From NCBI RefSeq assembly GCF_009938015.1, contig NZ_AP021884.1, forward strand, positions 917,501 through 981,500: 64,000 nt of DNA, read 5' to 3'. Made by a program: the position numbers and the translations under genes. Below are positions 54,291 to 63,454 of the stretch, piece after piece (positions within the stretch are counted from its first letter, which is position 1; the number at the start of each line of letters is the position of its first letter). The notes beneath the pieces were generated by a model. The model did no database searches. It was given only the letters and a program-made list of their open reading frames with translations, and was not told the DNA's origin. The stretch is from Sulfuriferula plumbiphila (GTDB lineage Bacteria; Pseudomonadota; Gammaproteobacteria; Burkholderiales; Sulfuriferulaceae).

Positions 54291-55982
54291 TCAGGTCTCC
54301 TCGGCCCAGTGCTCGAGCTTCAATTGCAGACTGGCCGAGCCGTTGTAGATGTTCATTTCGGGCCGGTACACGGCCTGAATGTGTTCGGGCAGCGGCTGGT
54401 CGCGGAAAAACAGGATGCTCTCGAACAGCCGTCCGGCCATTTCCAGGCGCAGTTTCAGGTGTTTTTCTCCCACCACACGCTGCTGCGCGACGCGGAACAC
54501 GCCGCTGAAGCTGGGCGCGGGGAAACCTTGCCCCCACACCTGGCCGTCGAGTGCCTGAACGAGTTCAAGATTCAAGGTTTCCAGCGGCAACTCGCCGTCG
54601 GTTTCGATCACTTTCGCCAGATCACCGGGCGACAGCAGCCCTTGCACGGTTTCCTCGAACAGCGCGGCAAAACGGGCAAAATCGGCCTCGCGGATGGACA
54701 GCCCGGCCGCCGCTGCATGGCCGCCAAATTTGAGAATCAGGTCGGGTGCGCGCTTGGACACGATGTCCAGCGCGTCGCGCAAATGCAGTGCGCCGATGGA
54801 ACGGCCGGAGCCTTTGATCTCGCCGTCGTTGCCGCGCGCAAAGCACACTGCGGGACGATGGAATTTGTCCTTGAGACGCGAGGCGAGGATGCCGATCACG
54901 CCCTGGTGCCAGCCCGCGTCGAACAGCGCCAGGCTGTAGCTGTCGGTGGTCTCGATGGCGTCGAGTGAGGCCAGCGCGGTTTCCTGCATGTCGGCTTCGA
55001 TACTGCGGCGCTCGGCGTTGAGTGCGTGCAGGCGCTGGGCGATGGCGAGCGCGGCGGTGTCGTCATCGGTGAGCAGGCAGGAAATACCCAAGGACATGTC
55101 CTCCAGCCGCCCGGCAGCGTTGAGGCGTGGCCCCACCGTGAAACCGAGATCAAACGCCGACGCCCGCGCAGGATCACGTCCGGCGGCATGAAACAGCGCG
55201 CGGATACCGGCACACGCCCGCCCCGCACGCATGCGGCGCAGACCCTGCTCAACCAGGATGCGGTTGTTGGCGTCCAGCCGTACCACGTCAGCCACCGTGC
55301 CCAGCGCCACGATGTCGAGCAGTTGCGCCAAATTGGGCAGTGTGTCTGCGGTGAACACGCCGCGTGAGCGCAATTCGGCGCGCAGCGCCAGCAACACGTA
55401 AAACATCACCCCCACCCCGGCCAGATTCTTGCTGGGGAAGGGGCAACCCGGCTGGTTGGGATTGACGATCAGCGCCTCGGGCAACGCGTCACCGGGCAGG
55501 TGGTGGTCGGTGACCAGCACTTCGATGCCCAGCCGTTTTGCCTCGGCCACGCCGGCCACGCTGGCGATGCCGTTGTCCACGGTGACGATCAGAGCGGGGC
55601 GGCGTTCGGCAGCCAGGCGCACGATTTCGGGTGTGAGGCCGTAGCCGTACTCAAACCGGTTCGGCACCAGATAATCTGCTCTGCCGCCCAGCAACGCGAG
55701 CCCGCGCAGTGCCACGGCGCAGGCAGTGGCGCCGTCGGCATCGTAATCCGCCACCACCAAAACCCGCTCCTGCCGGGTGATGGCATCTGCCAGGCGCCGG
55801 GCTGCGGCATGAATGTTTTTGAGAGAATCGAAGGAAATTAGCCCGGTGAGCTGGGTTTCCAGCTGCACCGGCCGGACTATGCCGCGTGCCGCATAAATGC
55901 GCGCGAGCACCGGATGCAGGCCGCTGGCAGCAAGCGTGCGGGCGGCGGATTCGGGGTAGGGGCGGGGAGTGATTCTGACCAT
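54291..55982 (-). CDS. recJ: Single-stranded-DNA-specific exonuclease RecJ
   Basis: The 5'-3' exonuclease acts in recombination and mismatch repair. The 563-residue protein has the DHH-family motifs: VLVVADYDADGATACAVAL (motif I), LIVTVDNGIASV (II), VLVTDHHLPGDALPEA with DHH (III), and the later GGHAAAAGLSI of the DHHA1 domain (~405). An OB-fold follows towards the C-terminus. Length is normal. Its stop codon is in frame with, and 72 bases before, the ATG of the DUF4010 gene. Confidence 0.96.
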   Translation of the reverse strand: MVRITPRPYPESAARTLAASGLHPVLARIYAARGIVRPVQLETQLTGLISFDSLKNIHAAARRLADAITRQERVLVVADYDADGATACAVALRGLALLGGRADYLVPNRFEYGYGLTPEIVRLAAERRPALIVTVDNGIASVAGVAEAKRLGIEVLVTDHHLPGDALPEALIVNPNQPGCPFPSKNLAGVGVMFYVLLALRAELRSRGVFTADTLPNLAQLLDIVALGTVADVVRLDANNRILVEQGLRRMRAGRACAGIRALFHAAGRDPARASAFDLGFTVGPRLNAAGRLEDMSLGISCLLTDDDTAALAIAQRLHALNAERRSIEADMQETALASLDAIETTDSYSLALFDAGWHQGVIGILASRLKDKFHRPAVCFARGNDGEIKGSGRSIGALHLRDALDIVSKRAPDLILKFGGHAAAAGLSIREADFARFAALFEETVQGLLSPGDLAKVIETDGELPLETLNLELVQALDGQVWGQGFPAPSFSGVFRVAQQRVVGEKHLKLRLEMAGRLFESILFFRDQPLPEHIQAVYRPEMNIYNGSASLQLKLEHWAEET

Positions 55983-56025
55983 GCCCGCAGTTTACCTTTA
56001 ACCCCGACGTTTCATGAATTGACGC

Positions 56026-56403
56026 TTACTCGACGACGCGAACATCTTTGACGAAATACTCGGTCTCTGCGAAGCAGGTGGACGGCACACCTACATGCTG
56101 GTCATAAGTCAGGCTCACACGCTTGCCCAGGCTTTTGTTGATCTTGTCCGCCACGGCGGCGTCAGGCACCGTGAAGTAGAATTTTTCGCTCAGCGTTCCC
56201 GGCATGGTGACCATCGCCAGTTCACCTTCCCAGGTCTTGCACAGCCAGCCTTTTTTGGAAAATTTCTGCACATATCCCGCACGGTCTCCGGACGAATACG
56301 ACCAGTTCAGCACCACCCAGGTATAAGCGGCAAACAACGCCAGCGGCACGATGACTAAGCCTGCGACCCACGGCCACGCGCGCCGTTGTTTGGATTGCTG
56401 CAT
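56026..56403 (-). CDS. Membrane-anchored hypothetical protein
   Basis: The 125-residue protein has a basic start (MQQSKQRRAWPW), one membrane helix (VAGLVIVPLALFAAYTWVVL), and an outer domain of about 90 residues with GWLCKTWEGELAM and DQHVGVPSTCFAETEYFVKD. The two Cys could form a disulfide. It resembles small conserved proteins of Beta- and Gammaproteobacteria of unknown role. It lies 43 bp upstream of recJ on the same strand. Confidence 0.75.
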   Translation of the reverse strand: MQQSKQRRAWPWVAGLVIVPLALFAAYTWVVLNWSYSSGDRAGYVQKFSKKGWLCKTWEGELAMVTMPGTLSEKFYFTVPDAAVADKINKSLGKRVSLTYDQHVGVPSTCFAETEYFVKDVRVVE

Positions 56404-56480
56404 GGTTTTTCTCCTCGGATTGGCCGCATCATTCTAACGCGATTGAGCCGCTATAATCGCGCTTTGTTTCAGGAGCTGAC

Positions 56481-57086
56481 ATGCTGACCACTATCGACCT
56501 GATCCGTCACGGCGAGCCCGTGGGCGGACGCAAATATCGCGGCCAAACCGACGACCCGCTGTCGGAAAAAGGCTGGGCGCAGATGTGGAATGCAGTGGGT
56601 GATTATGCTCAATGGCAACGCATCGTCACCTCGCCGCTCAGCCGCTGCCTGGCTTTTGCCGATGCACTGGCTGAGACGCGCGGCATCCCGGTCAGCGTGG
56701 AAGCGCGCTTCCAGGAAATTACCTTCGGTGTCTGGGAAGGCCAAACCGCCGCACAACTCACTGCCCATCATCCTGACTTGCTGTTCGACTTCAAATGCGA
56801 CCCGCTAGCACATCGCCCGGCTGGCGCGGAGCTGCTGACGGATTTTCATGCCCGTGTCACGGCCGGCTGGCAAGCCATGCTCGATGCGCATTCCGGCGAG
56901 CACCTGCTGGTGGTGTGTCATGCGGGCGTGATCCGCATGTTGCTGGCCAGTGTGCTGGGCATGCCCGCTCACAATGCCTACCGCATCCAGGTGGGCAGTG
57001 CCGCCATCTCGCGCATCACGGTGGAGGCGCGCCACGGACAGCGCCTGGCGACGCTGATGTTTCATGACGGCGTGCTGTCCGAGTAG
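56481..57086 (+). CDS. Histidine phosphatase family protein
   Basis: The 201-residue protein has the catalytic motif DLIRHGEPVGGRKYRGQTDD with the phospho-histidine, FGVWEGQTAAQLTAHHPDLL, and the second catalytic His in LLVVCHAGVIRMLLASVLGM. This set suits the CobC/phosphoglycerate-mutase-like branch (alpha-ribazole phosphatase or a sugar phosphatase). No cobalamin genes are nearby, so the substrate is left open. It has a good site (CAGGAGC) and is divergent from the hypothetical gene. Confidence 0.88.
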   Translation: MLTTIDLIRHGEPVGGRKYRGQTDDPLSEKGWAQMWNAVGDYAQWQRIVTSPLSRCLAFADALAETRGIPVSVEARFQEITFGVWEGQTAAQLTAHHPDLLFDFKCDPLAHRPAGAELLTDFHARVTAGWQAMLDAHSGEHLLVVCHAGVIRMLLASVLGMPAHNAYRIQVGSAAISRITVEARHGQRLATLMFHDGVLSE

Positions 57087-57326
57087 TGATGGCGCCCGTC
57101 CATGACAATGCAACAAGCTTGTGGGATAATCGCGCCTGATTCAGCCAGCTTGATCCTGACCCGTCCGATGTAATTCCGCGCATCGCCCCCTCGTTTCTGC
57201 GTTTCATCAGCTTTCCCTGCGAGCAGCCAGGGGAACGCATTACCCGCCGCATTGTGTTGCCGTCTGTCGCGCCGAGTCCGATTCGGGCAGCGCGAACGGC
57301 TGTGCTATCCGTTTCTGGAGAAAATA

Positions 57327-58847
57327 TTGACCAAGCTCAATCCACAAGAAATTAAAATCAACCTGCTCAGCGGCCTCACCGTGGCGCTGGCGATGGTGCC
57401 CGAGGCGATTGCGTTTGCGCTGGTGGCGCATGTCTCGCCCCTGACCGGTTTGTATGCCGCCTTTATCGTCGCGCTGATTACCTCGGCTTTCGGTGGCCAC
57501 CCTGGCATGATCTCGGGCGCGACTGGCGCCCTGGCGGTGGTGATCGTGGCGCTGGTGGTCACGCATGGCGTGGAGTATCTGTTCGCTACTGTAGTGCTGA
57601 TGGGCGTGCTGCAAATGCTGTTCGCCTTTGCCAAACTCGGCAAGCTCATCCGCATGGTGCCGCATCCGGTGATGCTGGGCTTCGTTAACGGGCTGGCCAT
57701 CGTTATCTTTATGGCGCAGTTCGGGCATTTCAAAACCCTGGGAGCGGAGGGTAATCAGCACTGGATGAGCGGTACGCCGCTCTACACCATGCTCGGCCTG
57801 ATTGCGCTGACCATGGCGATTATTTATCTGCTGCCGAAATTCACCAGGGCCATCCCCGCCACGCTGGCGGGGATTCTGGTGGTGGCGGTGCTGGTGGCGG
57901 CGCTGGGCATTGAAACCAGAACCGTGGGTGATCTGGGTTCCATTGCTGGCGGGTTGCCCAGCTTCCATCTGCCCGACGTGCCGCTGAATTGGGAAACCTT
58001 GCGCATCGTGTTTCCGTATGCGCTGATCCTGGCTGCAATCGGCCTGATCGAGACGCTGCTGACGCTGAACCTGATTGACGGGATGACCGACACCCGCGGC
58101 AAGCCCGATCGCGAATCCATGGCGCAGGGTGCGGCCAACGTGGTCACCGGATTTTTCGGCGGCATGGGCGGCTGCGCCCTGATCGGTCAGAGCATGATCA
58201 ACGTGAATAGCGGCGCGATCCGACGCCTGTCCGGGATGGCCACCGCGCTGTTTTTGCTGTCGTTCATCCTGTTCGCTGCCAGCTGGATTGAACGCATCCC
58301 GCTGGCAGCGCTCATCGGCGTGATGTTCGTGGTCGCAGAACAGACTTTTGAATGGGGCAGCCTGCAAGCCCTGCGCAAGATACCCCGCGACGACGCTTTC
58401 ATTGTCGTCGCGGTGACGCTGATTACCGTGCTCACCGACCTGGCGATCGCGGTGTTGGTGGGCGTGATGATCGCTGCGCTGGTGTTTGCCTGGCAACATG
58501 CCAAACGCATCGGGGTGGCAGCCTATATTGACCCGCAGGGCTGGAAAGTCTATGAACTGGAAGGCACGCTGTTCTTTGCCTCGACAGCGGCATTTCAAAA
58601 CCTGTTCACACCCGGAGACGACCCGCAGGACGTGGTGATCGAGTTCCACAACGCGCGCGTCAAGGATCACTCGGCCATTGTCGCCATCGACAGGTTGGCC
58701 GGGCGTTACCGCCAGGCGGGCAAGCGCTTGCACCTGCGCCACCTCGGTCCGGATTGCCTGGAGTTGCTGGAAAAGGCGGGGGACATGGTCGAGGTCAACG
58801 TGCTCGAAGATACGCATTATCATATTGCCGACCCCAAGCCGGGGTGA
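57327..58847 (+). CDS. SulP-family anion transporter with STAS domain
   Basis: The 506-residue inner-membrane protein has the SulP hallmark near the start (LSGLTVALAMVPEAIAFALV, then HVSPLTGLYAAF), about 12-14 helices, and a C-terminal STAS domain (VIEFHNARVKDHSAIVAIDR). Family members carry sulfate, bicarbonate or other anions with sodium or protons. The start is set at TTG 57327, preceded by GGAG; a longer frame from ATG 57252 has no support. The gene is tail-to-tail with the PAP2 gene, 2 bp apart. Confidence 0.92.
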   Translation: MTKLNPQEIKINLLSGLTVALAMVPEAIAFALVAHVSPLTGLYAAFIVALITSAFGGHPGMISGATGALAVVIVALVVTHGVEYLFATVVLMGVLQMLFAFAKLGKLIRMVPHPVMLGFVNGLAIVIFMAQFGHFKTLGAEGNQHWMSGTPLYTMLGLIALTMAIIYLLPKFTRAIPATLAGILVVAVLVAALGIETRTVGDLGSIAGGLPSFHLPDVPLNWETLRIVFPYALILAAIGLIETLLTLNLIDGMTDTRGKPDRESMAQGAANVVTGFFGGMGGCALIGQSMINVNSGAIRRLSGMATALFLLSFILFAASWIERIPLAALIGVMFVVAEQTFEWGSLQALRKIPRDDAFIVVAVTLITVLTDLAIAVLVGVMIAALVFAWQHAKRIGVAAYIDPQGWKVYELEGTLFFASTAAFQNLFTPGDDPQDVVIEFHNARVKDHSAIVAIDRLAGRYRQAGKRLHLRHLGPDCLELLEKAGDMVEVNVLEDTHYHIADPKPG

Positions 58848-58849
58848 CG

Positions 58850-59482
58850 CTAATACGACTGGAAGTGCACGGACCGCGGTTTCCAGCCGATGCGGGTGAA
58901 CGGCTGATCGTGTCCCGCTAGGGCAAGTGCCACGTCTTCAATCCAGCGCTCGGTGGGAACCGGCTTCAGACAGGAAGCGGCCACTACGGCCAGCAGCCCG
59001 GCTGCCAGCACCCCACGGCTGACGGGAAAGGCTTTGAGCGAAGCCGCACTGCGCAGAAAAACCAGGCTGATCAAACCACCCAGCACGCAGCCTGCCACCG
59101 TCTCTGAAATCGAATGTGCGTGAATCACCACGCGCGATATGTCGATGGCAATGGCGACGCCAAACCCCGTCGTCACGCCCAGCATGCGCACCAATGGTGC
59201 GGTACGCAGCAGCACCAGATAAAACAGTACCGGATACACCGCAGTCGCGCGCATGGCGTGGCCGCTGATGCCGGTAAAATCCAGCACACGGATGCCTAAT
59301 CCCCAGCCTATGAATGCGATTTTCGTCGCCACCACCAATGCCATGCCGCCGATAAACAGTACCCACCACCAGGCAGCCAGCCGCCAGGCACGTCCCATCA
59401 TCAGCCAGGCAGTAATGGCGGCCGCTGCCGGCGCGGTCACGACAATGCCGCCGAAGCTGGTCAGTTTGAGCCAGGAGATCAT
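58850..59482 (-). CDS. PAP2-family membrane phosphatase
   Basis: The 210-residue protein has about six membrane helices and the type-2 phosphatidate phosphatase motifs in short form: FTGISGHAMRATAVYP (SGH, ~95) and DISRVVIHAHSISETVAGCV (SR and His, ~140). Substrates may be phosphatidate, undecaprenyl pyrophosphate or similar lipids. It ends 2 bp from the SulP gene and begins 3 bp after the fghA stop, so it is probably co-transcribed with the formaldehyde genes. Confidence 0.85.
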   Translation of the reverse strand: MISWLKLTSFGGIVVTAPAAAAITAWLMMGRAWRLAAWWWVLFIGGMALVVATKIAFIGWGLGIRVLDFTGISGHAMRATAVYPVLFYLVLLRTAPLVRMLGVTTGFGVAIAIDISRVVIHAHSISETVAGCVLGGLISLVFLRSAASLKAFPVSRGVLAAGLLAVVAASCLKPVPTERWIEDVALALAGHDQPFTRIGWKPRSVHFQSY

Positions 59483-59485
59483 GTG

Positions 59486-60331
59486 TTATGCACTGAGAAT
59501 GCGCTGGTGGAACGCGAGGTGGTCTTCGATAAATGTGGCTATAAAGTAGTAGCTGTGGTCGTAACCGGCGTGTCGACGCAGGGTAAGCGGCTGTTGTGCG
59601 ACTGCGCACGCCGCTTCAAATTCATCCGGCAGCAGTTGTTCCTGCAAGAATCTGTCGTCCAGCCCCTGGTCGATCAGGATACCGTGCGGGAAGGGCAGCG
59701 TCCGTTTTTTCATCAGTTCGGTGGCATCGTATTGCTGCCAGTCGGCCTGATCGGAACCGAGATAGCTGGTGAAGGCTTTCTGCCCCCACGGGCACTGCGC
59801 TGGTGCAACCACGGGCGCAAATGCCGACACCGAGCGATAAATATCCGGGTTGCGCAGCGCCAGCACCAGCGCCCCATGCCCGCCCATGGAATGACCGGAC
59901 ACGCCGATACGGTCTGCGCGCGCCGGGAATGCGTCGAGGATCAAACGGCGTAGCTCCTGTGTGACATAGCTGTGCATTTTGAAGTGCCGGTGCCACGGCG
60001 CTTGTGTCGCATCCACATAAAACCCCGCGCCCTCGCCGAAATCCCAGCTGTCCGTTGCGCCCGCAATACCTGTGTCGCGCGGGCTGGTATCCGGTGCCAC
60101 CAGCATGATGCCGTGCCGCGCGGCAAAACGCTGCGCGCCGGCCTTGATCATGAAGGTTTCCTCGCTACAGGTGAGCCCCGCCAGATAGAACAGAACCGGC
60201 ACCGGATGTTCTTTGGCCTGCGGCGGCTGATATACCGAGAACCGCATCGGCAGACCGATGACAGCCGAGTTGTGGCGGTAAAACCCCTGTACGCCGCCGA
60301 AGCAGGCGTGTTCGCTGATGCATTCGAGCAT
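59486..60331 (-). CDS. fghA: S-formylglutathione hydrolase
   Basis: The esterase D-type serine hydrolase splits S-formylglutathione to formate and glutathione, the last step of glutathione-dependent formaldehyde removal. The 281-residue protein has the nucleophile in GVSGHSMGGHGALVLALRNP (~150), PVLFYLAGLTCSEETFMIKA (~45), and the final His in RRHAGYDHSYYFIATFIEDH (~260). It follows adhC after 10 bp, the usual pairing. Confidence 0.96.
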   Translation of the reverse strand: MLECISEHACFGGVQGFYRHNSAVIGLPMRFSVYQPPQAKEHPVPVLFYLAGLTCSEETFMIKAGAQRFAARHGIMLVAPDTSPRDTGIAGATDSWDFGEGAGFYVDATQAPWHRHFKMHSYVTQELRRLILDAFPARADRIGVSGHSMGGHGALVLALRNPDIYRSVSAFAPVVAPAQCPWGQKAFTSYLGSDQADWQQYDATELMKKRTLPFPHGILIDQGLDDRFLQEQLLPDEFEAACAVAQQPLTLRRHAGYDHSYYFIATFIEDHLAFHQRILSA

Positions 60332-60341
60332 GGTCAGCGCC

Positions 60342-61448
60342 TCAGTAAATCACAACGGAACGAATCGATTCGCCGCGCTTCATCAGGTCGAAGCCCTGGT
60401 TAATCTGATCCAGCGTCAGGCGGTGGGTAATCAGGTCGTCGATATTGAGCTTGCCATCCATGTACCAGTCAACGATTTTGGGTACGTCGGTACGCCCGCG
60501 CGCACCGCCGAACGCGGAGCCCTTCCAGACCCGTCCGGTCACCAGCTGGAACGGTCGCGTGCTGATCTCCTCGCCGCCAGCGGCAACGCCGATGATGATG
60601 GATTGTCCCCAGCCCTTGTGGCAGCACTCCAGCGACTGACGCATGGTGGTGACGTTGCCGATGCACTCAAAGCTGTAATCGGCGCCGCCATCGGTCAGCG
60701 CGATGATGTGGTCCACCACGTTGTCCACTGCCTTGGGGTTCACAAAATGGGTCATGCCGAACTGGCGCGCCATCGCTTCGCGTGCCGGGTTGATGTCGAC
60801 GCCGATGATCCTGTTGGCGCCCACCATGCGCGCGGCCTGGATGACATTCAGCCCGATCCCGCCCAGGCCGAATACCACCACATTCGCTCCGGCTTCAACT
60901 CTGGCGGTAAAAATCACCGCACCTACGCCGGTGGTCACGCCGCAACCGATATAGCAGACCTTGTCGAACGGCGCATCCTCGCGAATCCTGGCCAGCGCGA
61001 TTTCCGGCACCACGATGTAATTGGAAAACGTGGAAGTGCCCATGTAGTGAAAAACCGGTTTGCCGGCGATGGAAAAACGGCTGGTCGCATCCGGCATCAG
61101 TCCCCGGCCCTGGGTGGATCGGATGGCCTGGCACAGATTGGTCTTCTGCGACAGGCAGAACTTGCACTGACGGCATTCCGGCGTATACAGCGGGATGACG
61201 TGATCGTCCTTGTTCAGGCTTTTGACGTCGGGGCCGACGTCCACCACCACCCCGGCACCCTCGTGACCGAGGATGGCAGGGAAAATACCTTCTGGATCGG
61301 CACCGGACAAAGTGTAGTAATCGGTATGGCAAATTCCGGTTGCCCTGATTTCCACCAGCACTTCCCCGGCGCGTGGACCACCCACCTCCACCTCCTCGAT
61401 CGTCAGCGGTTGTCCGGCTTTCCATGCGACTGCTGCCCTGGTTTTCAT
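60342..61448 (-). CDS. frmA: S-(hydroxymethyl)glutathione dehydrogenase (class III ADH)
   Basis: The zinc enzyme oxidises the formaldehyde-glutathione adduct with NAD. The 368-residue protein has the catalytic zinc ligands in ATGICHTDYYTLSGADPEG and GHEGAGVVVDVG, the structural zinc cysteines in CRQCKFCLSQKTNLC (~92-106), and the NAD fold in VVVFGLGGIGLNVIQAARMV. The start is ATG 61448 with AAGGAG just upstream; an in-frame TTG at 61466 overlaps that ribosome site and is rejected. It forms an operon with fghA. Confidence 0.96.
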   Translation of the reverse strand: MKTRAAVAWKAGQPLTIEEVEVGGPRAGEVLVEIRATGICHTDYYTLSGADPEGIFPAILGHEGAGVVVDVGPDVKSLNKDDHVIPLYTPECRQCKFCLSQKTNLCQAIRSTQGRGLMPDATSRFSIAGKPVFHYMGTSTFSNYIVVPEIALARIREDAPFDKVCYIGCGVTTGVGAVIFTARVEAGANVVVFGLGGIGLNVIQAARMVGANRIIGVDINPAREAMARQFGMTHFVNPKAVDNVVDHIIALTDGGADYSFECIGNVTTMRQSLECCHKGWGQSIIIGVAAGGEEISTRPFQLVTGRVWKGSAFGGARGRTDVPKIVDWYMDGKLNIDDLITHRLTLDQINQGFDLMKRGESIRSVVIY

Positions 61449-61609
61449 TGCCTGTTTCTCCTTCAAATTGAACTGATTTTGTGCCCCGATTGTGCACCGT
61501 GAAAATTTAATTCATGTGCGAGTATAACGGTTGCCATGTGGTTGCGAATTGGAGAGGTATCCGGCATCGGGTGATAGAGACCGGTTTGCCGGTAAAGTTT
61601 TTGAAAAAA

Positions 61610-63001
61610 ATGCCGCAACTGTCTGTTATGGATTTTATCGATGAGCATCAATCAACGACAATTGAGCAGATTTCGCTTTCCACGATTATCGGCTCGCTCA
61701 GCTATGCCCTGGATCTGACCGAGGGCTTACCTGCCGGACATAGTCTGCGCAGCTGCTGGATTGGCATGCATGTGGGCCAGCGCATGGGCATGAACTGCCG
61801 GGAGCTGTCGCACCTTTATTACACCATTCTGCTCAAGGATGCGGGTTGCAGCAGTAATGCCGCACGCTTGTTTGAGCTCTACGGCGCGGATGAGCGCCTG
61901 ATCAAACGCGACTTCAAGCAGGTCGATTCAGACAGCTTGATGCATTTGGGTCGATTCGTGCTCGCCCATGCAGGAGTTGGCAAATCCTTGCATGAGCGGG
62001 TTACCCGCATTATGAATCTGGCGCAGAATGGCGACGAATTCGCCACCGAACTGGTCGCCACGCGTTGCGAACGCGGCGCTGGCATTGCCCGCCAGCTTGG
62101 CTTCGATGATGAAGTGGCAGCCGGCATCCGCTGTCTCGACGAACACTGGAATGGCAACGGCAAACCTGCCCGCCTGCAGGGCCCGCTGATACCCCTCAAT
62201 GCCAGAATCGCTTTGCTGTCGCAGGTTGTGGATGTGTTCCATTGCGCTGGCGGCATGCCACTTGCCAGGGAGGAAGTCGGCAAACGCGCGGGATCGTGGT
62301 TTGATCCTGACGTGGTGAACGCTTTCAGTGAGGTCGAGAAACAACCCGGTTTCTGGAAAGGTTTAACTGACGACGGGTTGCAGCAAAAAGTCAGCCTGCT
62401 GGAGCCCGAATCCAGAGTTATCAGGATTGATGAATGCCGGCTGGATACCATTGCCGAAGCTTTCGCCCAGGTAGTCGATGCGAAAAGCCCCTACACCTAC
62501 GGCCACAGCAGCCGGGTTGCTGCTTATACAGAGACCGTGGCAAAAGCCATGGATATCCCCCGGACGCGGCAAAGGTGGCTGCGCCGGGGGGCGCTGCTGC
62601 ATGACATCGGCAAGCTCGGCGTGAGCAATGCGGTGCTGGATAAACCAGGCAAGCTGGATGAAAACGAATGGGAGCAGATTAAATCGCATGCGGCCCATTC
62701 GGAACAGATTCTGGCGCGTATGAGTATTTTTTCGGAGCTGTCTTTTGTCGCCGCAGCACACCACGAACGGCTGGACGGCAAAGGCTATCCGCGTGGACTG
62801 AGCGCCGAGCGTATCCCCCTCGAAACCCGGATTATCACGGTCGCTGATATTTTTGATGCGATTACTGCAGATCGGCCCTACCGCGGACCGATAGCGGTAC
62901 CGGAAGCCATCGCCATCATGGAAAAAGAACGCGGCACTGCGATCGATGGCGATTGCCTGGATGCTTTAAAACGTTCGCTGCCTGAGCTTGCATTCCGATA
63001 G
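61610..63001 (+). CDS. HD-GYP domain protein with N-terminal HD-like domain
   Basis: The 463-residue protein begins MPQLSVMDFIDEHQ. The N-terminal HD-like half (STIIGSLSYALDLTEGLPAG, WIGMHVGQRMGMNCRELSHL, LLKDAGCSSNAARL) lacks a plain HD pair. The C-terminal half is a full HD-GYP domain: YGHSSRVAAYTETVAKAM, LLHDIGKLGVSNAVLDKPGK and AAHHERLDGKGYPRGLSAER. HD-GYP enzymes degrade c-di-GMP; the GYP motif is intact. A longer frame from 61514 adds 32 unlikely residues. It is divergent from frmA. Confidence 0.9.
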   Translation: MPQLSVMDFIDEHQSTTIEQISLSTIIGSLSYALDLTEGLPAGHSLRSCWIGMHVGQRMGMNCRELSHLYYTILLKDAGCSSNAARLFELYGADERLIKRDFKQVDSDSLMHLGRFVLAHAGVGKSLHERVTRIMNLAQNGDEFATELVATRCERGAGIARQLGFDDEVAAGIRCLDEHWNGNGKPARLQGPLIPLNARIALLSQVVDVFHCAGGMPLAREEVGKRAGSWFDPDVVNAFSEVEKQPGFWKGLTDDGLQQKVSLLEPESRVIRIDECRLDTIAEAFAQVVDAKSPYTYGHSSRVAAYTETVAKAMDIPRTRQRWLRRGALLHDIGKLGVSNAVLDKPGKLDENEWEQIKSHAAHSEQILARMSIFSELSFVAAAHHERLDGKGYPRGLSAERIPLETRIITVADIFDAITADRPYRGPIAVPEAIAIMEKERGTAIDGDCLDALKRSLPELAFR

Positions 63002-63070
63002 CCGGTTAGACGGCAAGGCCTGTAAACGGCAATAGCCAGGGAATTCCATAACCGCACAGGGGCAGATGTC

Positions 63071-63454
63071 ATGATGGCAACCATCGAAATTCTGGGAAAA
63101 AGCGTTCGGGTTGAATGGAGCGAAGCCGCTGAAAAAGCCCTGAATAAGCTGAAAACCCCGCTATGGGTCGAAATGGAACTGTTGTTCAGCTGCCTGATAC
63201 GTAAAGCTGTCCGGTTCCGGCAAGACGCCTGTCCGGAAAATTTTGTGTCTGTCACCCCGCAACTGAAAGTAAGGTTCCGTCCCGTGATGACCAAGGCTTG
63301 CCGCATAAGCGATCTGGGCGGCGATGAAACACCCCTGACGGATTTCCCGATTAAAAAACCATCGGCTTTCGTACCTAAACATCTGTTCATCGACAATCGG
63401 CGCGGCCAATGGATCGGTGAGTTTCAAATCGCCGAATCCGGGAAGGGCCGATGA
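63071..63454 (+). CDS. Hypothetical protein
   Basis: The 127-residue protein has no signal peptide or membrane helix. It begins MMATIEILGKSVRVEWSEAA, has a helical part (EKALNKLKTPLWVEMELLFS), and a later basic segment (KKPSAFVPKHLFIDNRRGQW). Cys at three places is not in a known metal motif. I do not recognise a family. It follows the HD-GYP gene by 69 bp and overlaps a small downstream frame by 4 bases (ATGA). Confidence 0.6.
   Translation: MMATIEILGKSVRVEWSEAAEKALNKLKTPLWVEMELLFSCLIRKAVRFRQDACPENFVSVTPQLKVRFRPVMTKACRISDLGGDETPLTDFPIKKPSAFVPKHLFIDNRRGQWIGEFQIAESGKGR

Noticed and set aside
57240..58823. 527-codon minus-strand frame opposite the SulP gene
   Set aside because: Its His/Arg/Gln-rich product is typical of the reverse of membrane-protein codons; the SulP frame is clearly real.
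60318..61502. 394-codon plus-strand frame opposite frmA
   Set aside because: Antisense shadow of a well-conserved dehydrogenase.
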